Shown: in pieces, positions 11,700-23,730 of the stretch | Layout: every line of letters starts with the position of its first letter | Position numbering within the stretch: position 1 is the first letter of the stretch | Origin: Pomphorhynchus laevis | Lineage: Eukaryota > Acanthocephala > Palaeacanthocephala > Echinorhynchida > Pomphorhynchidae | DNA: 64,000 nucleotides | NCBI GenBank assembly: GCA_012934845.2 | Contig: WNNJ02002600.1 | Span: 111,303 to 175,302 of the forward strand | Reading direction: 5' to 3' | Notes under the pieces: model-generated | The model's database searches: none | Told to the model about the DNA's origin: nothing | Seen by the model: only the letters and a program-made list of their open reading frames with translations | Made by a program: the position numbers and the translations under genes

Positions 11700-13480
11700 A
11701 AAAATGAAAAAATCAAGCAGATAAATTGGTTAAGTAGGACCGGATTTGGGGTTTGAAGCACGGCAGGGAAATTGATTGGCGTATATGAAGGGCAGATGAT
11801 CACACAATAGAGGATCAGCCACCAGGAAAAAGCGGAATCCAAAGGAAGTATAGTAGTTTGGGACATGTAAAAGAAGGGAATTACAGAAACGCAAGGAACA
11901 GTAAACATGACGAGTAAGAAAAGGAAGGTTGAGAAATGAAGGGATATGAAAAATTACAAGGCAGAAACAACGAGAAGACGAACTTGAACACGACTAAATT
12001 GTAGGCAAATCGAGAGAAGCAAGATAATAAGATGTATGATCAAAACGACGAAGACGGAGGAGAATTCGGACAGCTGCGTTGACGATGCGTTGTAAAGGAA
12101 GAAGAGTGGATTTAGGTGAGTTGAAAAATAGACTAAGACAATAATCGAGTCTAGAAAAAAGGAGAGAAGATATTAGAGTCATACAAGAAGGAAAATCGAT
12201 CAATCTACGAACTTGACGGAGATTGCGGAGTATCAAGGTAGATGAGCGTACTTTATCACTAACGAAAGGTTTAAGTGAAAGTCGGTTGTCGAAATGAAAG
12301 CCTAGGAAAACGAGATTATCAACGATAGGAAGAATTGTAGAATTTAGTGATACGGAAGGAGGTTCTACGCCGAAGCTTCGAGGTAGGATCCACATAATTT
12401 TAGATTTATCAGGATTCAGAGAAATGCGAAGGGAAGAAATATGATTGGAAATTGAGACAATACAGCTGAAAACCGAAACACTAAGATCATGAATACGATA
12501 AGCAGGTGCGTGAGCATAGATGAGAATGTCATCAGCATATTGCATCACATGGAAGTTAAATGTATGAGAAATCGAAGACAAATCACTTAGAAGAAGAGAG
12601 AAAAGCATAGGGCTTAATACGGAGCCTTTTGGAACACCGGACGGGTTGGTTGAAGGATGGGAGAGAAGAGTTAGAATATACGCGAAATGTACGGTTCGAT
12701 AGATATGAAGAAAACCATGATACAGTGGGTAAAGATAAGCAATAATCATGACGAAGGCGATAGAGAAGAATTGAGTGATCGACGATGTCAAAAGCAAATG
12801 ATAGATCAAGAGAAACTAGGACACTCCATAATTTATGATCGTGCGATATGAGTGAGTAATTATAAACTTTACGACTGGCAATTTCAGTAGAGTAATTAGA
12901 GCGAAAAGCGGCTTGGAAGGGAGGAAATAAGTTGGAGGAAAAGAGATATGTATAAACTTGCTAGAAAACGAGACGCTCAAGGAGTTTAGAGAGGGTTTGG
13001 ATAAGTGAGATAGGACGGTATGAAGATAGTAGTGAGGAGTCGAGAGATTGCTTTTTGATAAGAGGACGAACATGGCGCATTTATCGATGGAAGGAAATGT
13101 ACGGCTACGGATGGACGAGTTGAACAATGTGGTTAGGAAAGGTGAGATAGAGGAGCAGATATTTTTAAGCAAGTGAGTGGGAATTGTGTCAGAAGACGAG
13201 GTTTTATTAGGTAATGACAGAAGAACTGTAGAAACTTCATCAGACGAAACGGGAAGAAAGTGGTATATCTCTGGGCGGGAAGTAATTAAAGAGAAGCGAG
13301 GATACAAGGGGGCTATGGGTAGTAGGGAAAGTAAATTAGATAGTTTAGTTTGTAGATAAGAAGAAAATTTATCAGGATTTATATAACAAGGGGTATATGA
13401 TCGTGAAAGAATTGAGTTGGAGATTTATTAATGAGATTTAGAGTTAGAAGATGACTTGAGTTGATTTCATCGAAAGATAG
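11700..13480 (-). pseudogene. Family A copy 2 reverse transcriptase
   Basis: Contains LPNKTSSSDTIPTHLLK (about 13.2 kb), GVPKGSVLSPMLFSLLLSDL, catalytic QYADDILIYAH (about 12.5 kb) and LNPDKSKIMWILPRSFG, then the thumb and a CR1/L2-type C-terminus at about 11.8 kb. The GVPKGSV segment missing in copy 1 is present here. One residue in 163 differs between the two copies in the fingers block. The frame still changes between the fingers, palm and C-terminal blocks, so no uninterrupted RT is encoded. Confidence 0.85.
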
Positions 13481-13614
13481 TACTTTTAGTACGTATAATA
13501 ATGAGATGTGAACGGCGTAGAGAAAAGTACGAGTCACGAAGATTTTGAGGGAGTGAGTTGGTAGAACGTATAAGAAAGCGATTATACACACGAAAAGAGT
13601 GACGGAGTCGACGC

Positions 13615-14597
13615 TTAGAAGTTACAGTCAGAATCGAACCAGTGAGCACGGCGCAAGCGCTGAGAACGTCGGAGTCGAGTAGGCAGAAATTTATTGATGA
13701 TAGACATGAGTTCAGAATCAAACAGAATGCAGAGATCATCGGGAGAACGATAGCTAATTGGAAGTGAAAAGAGTGAAGAATTGAGTATGGCTGCACAGAG
13801 AATATAGATATCGAGAAGTTTCCAGAGTCGACTTGGAGTAGATAATGTTAAAGGCGGAGAAGGAGGATGGGGACGAGTAAGAGTAAGAGTGACAAGGAAA
13901 TGATCGGATAAGCCAGGATCAGTAATTGACAAGGAGGTATATGCATTGAAGCAGTTGGGGACATCAATAATGTCGAGAGCACCTTCGCGGATATGAGTGG
14001 TGTTTTTTGAAAGTAATTTGTAGTTAAAATATGAAAAAAGGTTGGCTAGAGTGATAGAGTCAGATTCGGCCAGGCGATCAAGACGAATGTTAAAGTCACC
14101 CAGAACAAATGAAGGAGTATAAGACAATAAACAGTGAGAAAGAAGATCTGCAAGCTCGCTAAAGAACATACGTGAGGGGGCAGCTGAGCCTGGACGGTAT
14201 ACAATCGCAAGTTTGAGAGGGAAATGAGTATGCATATTAGCAATTCGAAAAAAGTGGAACGGATGTTTGCATTAATTTTACGTAGAGACGTTGGGTGACG
14301 AGCAATGTCAACAATACCGCCATGGTTAGAAGCAGTAGATATGGAAGAGACAATTGGACAAGCTTATTCAACTAGAGAACAACCAGATCGACATAGACGA
14401 CGAATAGCAAGATCGTCAGAGTCAGAGTACCAGGATTCGGTAATGCAGAGAATATTGTTAGATAATTGATCGAGGATATCAATGAGCAGATCAGCTTTAT
14501 GAAGAATGGAGCGAGTTTTCAAAAGACTAAGACGAAAGGTATGTTCATGAGCGAGCTCGATTAGCAAAGAAAGCTGGCCGTAGACACGGAACGCCAT
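13615..14597 (-). pseudogene. Family A copy 2 AP-like endonuclease
   Basis: Apurinic/apyrimidinic-type endonuclease, which nicks target DNA to prime reverse transcription. The N-terminal part (from an ATG at 14597) holds the catalytic CITESWYSD. The second part (13615-14235) holds VYRPGS, the active-site LGDFNIRLDR, GALDIIDVPN and the final GLSDHFLVTL, matching the conserved S-D-H triad. The two parts are separated by an interruption near 14.24-14.36 kb. The B1 copy at 30 kb has SEH instead of SDH. Confidence 0.8.
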
Positions 14598-14799
14598 CGG
14601 ATTTTGGCCTCATGTGTACGACGTGAAAATTTCCGTTGATTTAACGGATTGATAGATATGACTCACCGTTTGTTTCACGTCGATGTTTCTCAATGTAAGC
14701 TGAATTGAGCTGAGCAATATCATAAGGAGAGCAGTGAGGAAAGATACGACAAGTAGATGAATTGGTAAGAAGTTTAAAACGTTGGGAGAGTACCGGAAG

Positions 14800-15589
14800 A
14801 GGCATGTAAACTATGTCGGAAAACGATTTTTAAGGGTGGAGGACTGAGATGATTGTATTTAGTGGATTTTTTAAACGAACAAATAATACAGGAGCGATAT
14901 TATTAAAGAGGGATTGGTTATCATAACGAAGAATATCTGCTAGGATAGACCTGAAAGTAGATACATCATCATCGAGGCGAGATTGTGGAGAAGCAGATTC
15001 GGAAAGCTTCAAGTTTGATATGATAATACAGCGATCACGCGAAGGAAAACGATTTCGTAGAAGTGGTGAACGGACAGAGCTGGTAGGAGTCTAGGCAGAT
15101 GAGTAGATAGAAGTGGAAATGACAGGGGTGCTTGGTAGAGAATTAATATTGGTTGGAGCAAGTGTGACAGGAACGGGGTGTTGAATCGATTGATCAGAGA
15201 TGTTACTGGAGATGATTTTGAAGGAAGGAGGTAAATTATTTGAAAGTGATACGTGGGAGGTAGAGTAAGGAGAATTAAGATAGGTTGGGGAATGTGTGAC
15301 ATGAGTGGAGTGTTGAATCAGTTGATCGGAGATGTTACTGGAAATAATTTTGACAGAAAGATGTAGATTATTGGAAAGTGATACGTGAGAGGTAAAGTAA
15401 GGTAAAACCGCATGTGAACTGTTTACGTTTATACATTGAGCGATCGGATATTTTAACACGAACAAGTTTCCATACATCACAATCTTTGGAATCGCATCCA
15501 ACTTCAAAACTGGTATAACTATCATGGTATTCCGATGTGAAAGATGCTTGATCAGGAACATGGATATGATATCGCGCTTTTCTAGGCAT
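14800..15589 (-). pseudogene. Family A copy 2 ORF1 with PHD-like Cys cluster
   Basis: Starts at an ATG (15589) with MPRKARYHIHVPDQ and a Cys-rich stretch, CDSKDCDVWKLVRVK ... FTCGF, equivalent to CSNNDCHTWVSIW ... FYCGYC in B1 ORF1. CR1 ORF1 proteins are known to carry such PHD-type fingers. Two direct repeats follow inside the gene: the segment around SHVSLSNNLHLSVKIISSNI occurs twice, about 130 bp apart. The frame is broken. Confidence 0.65.
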
Positions 15590-15723
15590 GACTTTCTATC
15601 GAAAGATTATGCTCAATCCGCAAGCGTAGCGAGTGGAACTAACAGGAATAATCTGGAACTGATTGAAATAATATGAAATGTATGTAGTTATAATCAAGAA
15701 AGTTTAAGCTAGAAATAAACATT

Positions 15724-16971
15724 GGCAACATTTCCGAAAGGCGGACACAACTAGGCAAGAAAAAAATTATAAAAAACGAAAGACCTTTATTAGACATTTA
15801 AAAAACATCTTTCATTTTTTTGCAGCATAGTGTAGGTAAAGTTTGAAATTAAAATTAAATTTTTTTCAAAAAAATTAAAATTTGAATATTTTTCAAGTAA
15901 GTGTTCGGATTAGTTAAAAATTATCACACAATGATAGCACATTATGTATCTACACCACATATAAGTTTTAGCTCGATACGACGTATATTACGCTTCAGAG
16001 AAAATGTTCAATTTTTTGAACTTAAAATTATTTTTTCCAAAAATCAATATGATAACCCATACTTTTTTCATCTCACAGTATCGACCATCTATCAATTAAC
16101 ATTTACATAGCGGTCCGCTGATCAATGCGTGAAGATCCAAAACCATTTGAAAATCTTAAAACACATTATAATTTCAGTTTTCAAATTATTGAAGAAATAA
16201 AACCAGCATTTAAAATTTTTAAAATTGTTAAAAATAAATTTATTTTTATTCAAGATAATAAAGTAATTATGCCATTTTTTGTGTATACGTTGATTTGTTG
16301 TAAGTTGGAAATAATAAGTTAAACATGATGATAGGATATCATACCAAAGTGCTTAAAAAGTATTTTGAAGTTCAAAAAATTAAATTTTGTTTTACAACGT
16401 AATACATGTTAAATCAATCTCAAACTTGAAAATAATGTAGATATATGATTTGTAATCGTATTATAATAAAATTGCAGTAAACAAACTACTAACATGGACA
16501 ATGGTAAAATTTTAATTATTTTTGTTTTAATTTAAAAAATTTAAATTTTTCCAACATACCGAATAAATCAATTCATAAGTTTTTGTGTAAATGTTAATTG
16601 ATAGATGGTCGATGCTGTGAGATGAAAAAAGTATGGGTTATCATATTGATTTTTGGAAAAAATAATTTTAAGTTCAAAAAATTGAACATTTTCTCTGAAG
16701 CGTAATATACGTCGTATCGAGCTAAAACTTATATGTGGTGTAGATACATAATGTGCTATCATTGTGTGATAATTTTTAACTAATCCGAACACTTACTTGA
16801 AAAATATTCAAATTTTAATTTTTTTGAAAAAAATTTAATTTTTATTTCAAACTTCACCTACACACTATGCTGCAAAAAAATGAAAGATGTTTTTTAAATG
16901 TCTAATAAAGGCCTTTCGTTTTTTATAATTTTTTTCTTGCCTAGTTGTGTCCGCCTTTCGGAAATGTTGCC
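15724..16971. mobile_element. 1.25-kb foldback transposon F with 385-bp arms and 8-bp target duplication
   Basis: The ends are GGCAACATTTCCGAAAGGCG and its reverse complement. Arms 15724-16107 and 16586-16971 are almost identical inverted copies. The flanks TAAACATT (15716-15723) and GAAACATT (16972-16979) match at 7 of 8 positions and look like a target-site duplication. The interior (16108-16585) has a 65-codon open frame without recognisable similarity, so the element is probably non-autonomous. An 8-bp duplication is usual for hAT, but the termini lack the hAT CAGNG start, so the superfamily is unknown. A partial copy lies at 33019-33573. Confidence 0.8.
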
Positions 16972-17319
16972 GAAACATTATGGGAATGTTAAAAAAGTTT
17001 TAATAAAACTTAAATCTTTAAGTTTTATTGGAGGTGAACTGGTTATGGGGCTTTTATACGTAGTCGTTAGGATCGCGATGACTTATTCCGTAAGGTGATA
17101 ATTAAATCTGGTGTGCTTCCCATAGTAAACATAAAAAGTAGGAATAATTTCAGCTAGGAAATCAATCTAGCAACGATATAAATCCAATAAAGATATAAAT
17201 AATGCAAGATGGTTACGTGCTGTTTGGAACGGCATAGACAGAAAAATTCAATCAATTTTTGTCCATCAACAACAATTTCTTGACAATAAAAAACAAATAA
17301 TAATACAGAAGATTTTTCC
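16972..17319. other. Short spacer
   Basis: No gene recognised between the foldback and the 3' end of the RTE-like LINE; the last 50 bp probably belong to the LINE 3' UTR. Confidence 0.5.
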
Positions 17320-17321
17320 TG

Positions 17322-17657
17322 TCAACCACCGGTCCTGGTGTCGGGTCGTAAAGGCAGTGCACGAAACAAACTATTCCAGGCGTCACGATCCTGGGCGACA
17401 GAACAGAGTTCTCTTTTAGATAGCCCAAGGTGGTCTTCGGCTAGTTTCGAGATTTGATCTCTCCACCGGTATCGAGGTCTCTTTCCAGAGAGTCCGGTCC
17501 GGAAAACCCTCAAATGAAGGCGATCCCTAGATATCCTCATAGCGTGTCCTAGCCACATCAGCTGACGTTTTTCGATGTCGAGAAGCAGCGAGTTTACTCC
17601 GAGTCCATCCCAGATAACCGAATTCCTAACCATATCTCTAAGATTGAGACCGGCCAC
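17322..17657 (-). pseudogene. E1 C-terminal RT segment
   Basis: An open stretch of 111 codons matching the C-terminal part of RTE-like endonuclease-RT proteins: an initial LRDMVRNSVIWDGLGV, then LLLDIEKRQLMWLGHAMRIS, a basic KRPRYRWRDQISKLA and a final proline-rich LPLRPDTRTGG. In the family this part follows the thumb and ends the protein. It is the best preserved piece of E1. The upstream RT is interrupted, so this is a fragment and not a separate gene. Confidence 0.8.
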
Positions 17658-17999
17658 ACAGCGAAGGAACCTCTTTTCGGTCGCCTGTATCCGAGATATT
17701 ATCCTTTAGCTCATAACCCAAAGCGCATGACTATAAGTTAAGATAGGAACGAATATTGTGCGGTAAACCGAAACCTTCGTCCGTAGATTTAACTTCCGCT
17801 TAGCCACTATATACCTGTACAAAGAACGCATTGTTAGTTAGCTAAACAAATCAGCTTCTCAATCTCACTGATGACCTTGCCGTACATCGAGAACAATACC
17901 CCCAAGCTGCTGAAAGTACTCCACATAAGAAAGAACCTTTTACTCAATTCGGGTTAGCATTGATACCTTAATATGAACAGAACACATGGAGTCATTCTT

Positions 18000-19020
18000 G
18001 AAGGCACTAACCCACATCCCAACAGCTTCGCATTATATCGTAAATCGATCTAGAAGGCACTGTAAATCCTCAGAACAAGAAGCCAACAAGACAACATCAT
18101 CTGCAAAAAGCAGAGATGTCGTCTGCAAAAGCAGACGACATCCGACAGAACAGCCCGTCTCGAAATTTTGTCTATGTAAATAAGAAACAAAACTGTAGAC
18201 AGATGACAGCCCTGACTAAGCCAAACATCTAATGGAAATTATTCAGACTGCCTATCTAGAACACGAGCACAGCTTATATTTTGTTCATACAGAAAAGCCA
18301 CAGCTGCCCGAAGATAGTGTGGTACTTCATACTCTCTTAGTACCTCCCACAACCTCTCCCGCGGAACTCGGTCGAACGCCTTCTCCAAATCTACAAAGCA
18401 CATGTAGATCGATTAAGCGAACTCCAAGGACCTTCCGAGGATAGTTGAGAGTAAAGAGCTGATCCGTAGTTCCACAACCTGAACGAAAGTCGCATTGTTT
18501 TTCTTGTCACTGTCCCTCAACTATAGGCCATATCCTTAACTCAAGAATCCTAGCAAATAGCTTGCCAGTTAAGCTAAGAAAAGTGATGTCCCGATAACTG
18601 GAAGACACTCTTCGATCACCTTTCTTTAAAACGATACCACCACCCCAGTTTGTCACTCACTAGGAACCTTTCCCGGCTTCAATGCAACGTTAAAGATCCG
18701 TGCTAGCCAGTTCATTCTAACAACGTCGAGAGCTTTTCAAGCTTCAGGTCAAATCTCGACTACTTCAGAAGACTTGCCATTACGAAGTTTTTTAAAAACA
18801 GCAATGACCTCTTCCAAAGAGATGAGCTCTTTCGTTGGTTCTAAAGGCTCTATTTCTACAAGAGAAGGCATATCCACCGGATTAAGGAGACTCTTGAAAT
18901 GTTCTTTCCAACAACAAAGAATTTCTAAAATCAGTCTGTATAGGTCCTCTTTGTCATAGACAGTTTGCAGAGTTTTCTGCTTTCCAATACGAAGATTCCG
19001 TATGGTCCTCCAGAACATAT
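18000..19020 (-). pseudogene. E1 reverse transcriptase core, broken
   Basis: From 19018 down: MFWRTIRNLRIGKQK, WKEHFKSLLNPVDMPSLVEI and ISLEEVIAVFKKLRNGKSSE, the region that precedes the RT fingers in this family. Then at about 18.35-18.41 kb comes YMCFVDLEKAFDRVPRERLW (palm, with the first catalytic Asp), and at about 18.08-18.10 kb LLFADDVVLLA (catalytic DD). The frame changes several times. The order and spacing match one ancestral RT. Confidence 0.8.
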
Positions 19021-19499
19021 TCGAAGCTGACCTATAATCAAGTTCTAAGTGCTCTTCAAACTTCCCCCAAGTCGCCTTCTTCGCTTCGGTAACTGCTTGA
19101 GCTCAAACTCTGTTTGCCCTTTGGTACTTGTCTACAGCTTCCACTGATTTGTCTGACAAATTTTCCTTATAAGCCAGCATCTTCTGTTGAACAAAAACTT
19201 TACTGTTGGTGTCCACCAAGCAGTTTGAGTATTTCCTCCGCGACAGGCACCTAAGGCCTTCGAGCCCTACTTTTTACTGTTGCTTTGGCAAGCTAGGATC
19301 TGAACATTTCCCATTTCTTATCAATGATCTATACCTCTTCTGGTAACCGAGAGAAGTTTCCCCGGATGTTCCCAAAAAAACGTTCTTCGACAGAAACATC
19401 TGCTAGACGCTCCAAGAACTCCCTCACACAACATTTGAGTTTTACCAGGATTGTCTAGCATCCTATCCTACCATTGAAGTTTACTAACTGCAAGGTTGT

Positions 19500-20100
19500 G
19501 ATTGGTTGACAGCTCAGCACTTCTCTTCACACGAGTGTCCAGAACATAACGTCACAGATCAGATGAAACGATTATAAAATTGATCTTTGATTGAGACAAT
19601 CAATATACCATGTACATTTTTAGATCTCCTTATGTTCAAGCAGGATGTTGGTTATGCACAAATTGTTACGAGAACAAAATTGTAATAATTCAACACCACT
19701 CGCATTCAGATAGGACAATCCGTTCATCCCCAACACTCTCTTCCAAGTGCTACTGTCGTTACCATCATTATGATGTAACCCAATAGAACGAGAGAATATC
19801 CAACAAGAGTACTATTAAGCAGAGCTTGAAGATCTTCTACGAGGGTTACGAATTCCAAGATTATGTTAAGAGCATACGCACACACAATAGTTAGCCCCTT
19901 CCCTTTTTGACTAAAAGTATCAGAGACGCCAGACTTTCGTTAACTGGGTTAAACCTCGCTACCACGAACGACACTTAGGGACTTGTAAGTATCCCTACAT
20001 CTATCTGCCGTCGCTATTCATTTGAAACTCCCGAATAGATCAAGGTCTAACCTTGATCCAAAAGTTTAGTTCCAGTTCCAGAATAGTGAAAAGAAGTTAC
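19500..20100 (-). pseudogene. E1 endonuclease, broken
   Basis: On the minus strand the reading runs through a VKKGKGLTIVCAYALN-like segment (about 19.9 kb), a CTWYIDCLNQ-like segment and VLDTRVKRSAELSTNH (about 19.5 kb). In the family these are the endonuclease core and the segment just after it. Several frame changes occur. Confidence 0.65.
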
Positions 20101-20200
20101 TTTGACTATTTCTAGAACGAAGCGAACCATCTCTTCAATTAATTCTGGTTCCTTCTCCACCAGCTAGATGACATTCCACATTTCTAAATAAAGACTAGTC

Positions 20201-20937
20201 CGCTTCGGATGTTGATGCCTCTTTCGCTGTCTCCGTACAACTGCCTGGTCACACGGCACCCGACAATGAAAACTCCTCCGGTCAGTGGTGAGTTACCATT
20301 GTTCTTCGCATTTGATTTAAATTTTGTAAATTTGTTGCTTGTGATTTTCATTGTCTTGGTTTATTTGTTCGGCTATCTCCTGTTCGCGATATCCTTTAAT
20401 GATCCAACACCGCTACTGTAAGGAAACAGGTCTCCGAGAATCTCGTCGGCCTTTTCGTTCATTATCTAATCTGCCGGTAGATTCATCGGAGTAATTTTGT
20501 TTGATCGAATACCTCCTGTTCCCGATATCTTTTGATGATTCAACATCGCTGCTGCAAGAAAACAGACCTCCGTGACTTTCTTCCGCCATTGAGATAGTCT
20601 ATTAGATGACTACCCCTAGGGCTGATGCAAGTCAATCAATTATTTTGCCGTTGATTAACGAATGTCGAACATACGTTTCCTGGGCCGCTACACGAACAGG
20701 CTAATTGGCAATAGGTGCCATTTTAATACTTAATTGACTGGCACCTAGCGACCCTAATTCGTATCTTATAAATATCAATATAAAATATTAACATTATTGC
20801 TAACCATACATATATATACTAAATACGTGGTTAGATGTAATAAATATATATCAATTATCTATTAGATAAGAGATTATAATAGTTTATTATAATAATATTT
20901 ATTAAATATTAATATTAATATTTATTAAAATAGTTTG
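20201..20937. other. Spacer, possibly RTE-like LINE 5' region
   Basis: A 70-codon frame at 20209-20421 has a hydrophobic run but no recognised family. A related stretch near 20450-20560 repeats parts of it (GTTCGGCTATCTCCTGTTCG versus GATCGAATACCTCCTGTTCC). No host gene is supported. Confidence 0.45.
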
Positions 20938-21715
20938 TTTCTTAATTTTATGTTGATATACCTGTGCAGTCATTTTACCATTAAAATTTTGATGATTATT
21001 TTATTATACACGCTATCTTAACTATAAGCCATCAGCAGTACGCTACATTACAGTATTGGTGGACCTCATCAGCTACTGATATAATACTTACGTTTCACGT
21101 TTCGGTCCTTTTAATGTTGGTTGACGATCACTCGGATCGTCTGCTTTTACTAATAATTAGTTTTAATTTAAGACTCGTCTTACATTTTGCAAATTTAATT
21201 GAAATCATTTCTGATTTCAAATGAAATCAGCGTTGGTAGAAGGTGTAACCTTCAATTTGAAAACCTTCCTATTTTTCCTAATTATTACTATTATCAAACT
21301 AGTCATCTACAGTGATCTAAACGCTTATTTAATTTGAAATCAGAATTGATTTAAATTAAATTTGCAAAATGTTAGACGACGTCTTAAATTAAATCTAACT
21401 ATCGATAAATCTGACTAGTCGAATGATAGTCAGTCAACATAAAATGGACCGAAACGTGAAACGTAGTTATTGGATCAGTAGCCTATGAGCTCCATCAATA
21501 CTGAAATGTAGCGTACTGCTGATTGCTTATAGATGATTAAAGTAGCGCGCAGAATAAGATAGTCATCAAATTTCAATGGTAACAATGACTGCACAGGTAT
21601 ATCAACTTAAAATTGGGAAAGAAAATATAGATGACTAGTTTGATAATAGTAATCATTAGGAAAAATAAGTAGGTTTTCAGATTGAAGGTTGCACCTTCTA
21701 TCAACGCTGATTTAA
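20938..21715. repeat. Large foldback H with nested inverted core
   Basis: Left arm from about 20938 (GTTGATATACCTGTGCAGTC) to about 21220. The right arm ends near 21616 with the reverse complement. Shared mirrored motifs are CAGCAGTACGCTACATTACA and ACGTTTCACGTTTCGGTCC. The central block (about 21225-21315, with AAGGTGTAACCTTC) is repeated in inverted form just outside the right arm at 21628-21715, giving an interlocked structure. No coding capacity. Confidence 0.75.
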
Positions 21716-22006
21716 GATTGTAATAATTTGACCCAATAAAACTTTATTATTGATGATGGCAGCAGCTATCGAAATAAATTAATTTTACAGCAAAATTCCA
21801 AAAATAGTATAGTTTATATAAAAAATTAATAGAATTAAAATACTTATTTGAAAAATAAAGTGAGTAATAAAATAAAATAATTTTTTTACATCCAATAAAT
21901 TTATTAAAAATACAATAAAATAAAAGTCAATTTCTATAAATGTCGTGCTGTCTTGATAACGTTATGCCGAGCCGACGTAAATACGGAAATATTACGCTAC
22001 TACCTT
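21716..22006. other. AT-rich spacer
   Basis: No recognisable feature. Confidence 0.5.
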
Positions 22007-22290
22007 TCACGGAAGCAGTATTGACGACCCTGCTCCGCTCATGCTATCCATTATGCATGCTGCATTTCTCCGCTGAACGGCTACGCTGATCCGTTGGAAC
22101 AGGAAAGCACGGGCTCGGGGTTCGGAAGTTGCGCGGATTAATCGTGTGCCGAGTTCATGAAGAAACGTGAGAGACACTGGTCCGATCGCTCCTGTGTTTT
22201 GAACTACCACTGGTATGAAAATATATTGGCGAATGTCAATGTTAGCATATTTGTGGACTTTCTTAGTTTCGGCGTTCTTTGCCACACTAG
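22007..22290 (-). pseudogene. C-terminal fragment of RT/endonuclease-like family G
   Basis: A 92-codon frame containing KYANIDIRQYIFIPVVVQNT, GAIGPVSLTFLHELGTRL and RARAFLFQRISVAVQRRNAA. This matches the conserved C-terminal end of a family of animal retroelement RTs whose C-terminus has a zinc knuckle and a K/R-PD endonuclease-like motif. Only the very end is present, and no RT precedes it on this strand. It is a dead fragment. Confidence 0.65.
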
Positions 22291-22944
22291 CCGAGAATTG
22301 CTGAATACTTGAGAATCTATTGAGAGCAACGATTGTAATATGAATTATCGAGTTACTACTAGTGGAACAGATATCTATAATCGTTTTTTACTTTAATAAA
22401 TTCTATCGTTCTTTTATAATCGGCAATACATACTAATGAAGCAAGTACTTTCTCGGGTAGTGCATCTTCCTCAAATAAAACTGATAGACAACAAAACCTT
22501 AATAGAAGTTATAATATTATTCTCAGCGCAATCCCATCGATTAAATCACGATGCTGATAGATTATGTGACATTTTTTCTCAGCTTTTGCAAAAAGGTGAT
22601 AAGGAGATTTCAAGTTGTTTAAACATACGCCAGGTGTTTAGATTGAGAATAAATTAACTGATAAGCCTTGACTATTGAAGGTCGTTATGAGCTCTATTGA
22701 TCATGCCAATATCTTATTAAAGCGTTGACATCGATAGAAGGTAACCACTACACGTATTCTTCGCGATCTCGCATAAGAGAACCGTATGAAGCTTAGGAAA
22801 GCAAATGAAAAATTAAAAAGTCGTTTAGCTAGTGGTGAAATTAACTTTGGTGTCCGAAATTTTTGAGTTGTGAAATGGCGACCGACAGTTCGATGGGTTC
22901 CGATGAAGCATCTATGAGCAGAACTAACAACGAATTTTTACGAT

Positions 22945-23730
22945 GTGGTCAGATTGTGGATATTCCCGATAGTGTCTTCTTCAAACAGTAATAGTCGCGA
23001 AATGTGTACTCCGTTAGGATGTCTGGTTTCATTCGAAGGTATTTTTGAGGCGAAACAACAAGCATACAGTGTTAGTAATGCTTCACAGCATTTGTCGATC
23101 GGCTATCTGAATTTGCTCAGTTTGCTATCTCGGGTAGTAGAACTTAAGCAACATATTCTTTCACATTCGTACGATTATTTCTGTATAACTGAATCCTGGC
23201 TACATATTCATGTTACAGATACCCTTATTAACATTCCAGGTTATCGACTGCTGCGAGCTGATCGAATATCGGGTAAGCGTGGAGGTGGAGTTGCTGCGTA
23301 CGTTCGCAACAATTTCATTATATCAAATATATAATCTCAATGTGACGAGTATGGATCGTTTGAGAGTTTGCACTTTTATGCTAACTGTGAGTCCGTCAGT
23401 ATTAGCATTTGCGTTCTGTATCATGTCCCCATTAGTTCCAATAAATTTTAATGCTTTAAAATCACTGTTGAGATGGTTGTGCGTTAGCAAACATTTTATA
23501 CTCGTTGACGATTTCAATCTACCAAAATCAAACTGGTCAGAATATCTCGTTACTGAAGGCAACATTGATGAAAAAGAATTATTCGAATTCCTAGTTGCTG
23601 AACTGCTTCTAATTCAGCATATATACAAACCTACATGTAGTTCATCAAGTCCGGGATCCATTCTCGATTTTTGCCACTTATCGGTAGCAGTAATCATTGT
23701 GTACTCGATTTAGAGTCTACTCCTAGCATT
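22945..23730 (+). pseudogene. Family D endonuclease, broken
   Basis: AP-type endonuclease. The first frame holds SIGYLNLLSLLSRVVELKQH, the catalytic YFCITESWLH, PGYRLLRADR and RGGGVAAYVRNNF. The second frame (23210-23713) carries FILVDDFNLPKSNW, equivalent to the GDFN motif, and a later SPGSILDF. At least one frameshift separates them, near 23.32 kb. The GDFN Gly is replaced (VDDFN). Confidence 0.8.

Larger units (their letters stand above)
11625..15660 (-). mobile_element. CR1/L2-like LINE, family A copy 2 (near full length)
   Basis: The longest family A copy, read on the minus strand: ORF1 with a PHD-like Cys-rich segment (15589), endonuclease (14.6-13.6 kb), RT (13.5-11.7 kb) and 3' tail with hairpin ending near 11630. 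Its 3' half is nearly identical to copy 1, 5 kb away and in opposite orientation. Its 5' side stops some 60 bp short of the 1.25-kb foldback at 15724. CR1-type elements are known to carry PHD-type ORF1 proteins, which supports the assignment. Confidence 0.85.
17320..20200 (-). mobile_element. RTE-like LINE (E1), decayed
   Basis: A minus-strand non-LTR element of the endonuclease-RT type widespread in animals. In order it shows endonuclease (about 20.1-19.5 kb), linker (19.4-19.0 kb), RT (19.0-18.0 kb) and the long C-terminal segment (17657-17322). There are many frameshifts and stops, so it is old compared with family A. A 12-bp-arm hairpin (GATGTCGTCTGC with loop AAAA) at about 18115-18142 is a small inverted duplication in the catalytic region. 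The clade call rests on remembered family sequences. Confidence 0.8.

Noticed and set aside
15901-16792. Pair of 69-74-residue proteins nearly identical on opposite strands
   Set aside because: They are the same sequence in the two arms of foldback F; no protein family and no start context supports coding.
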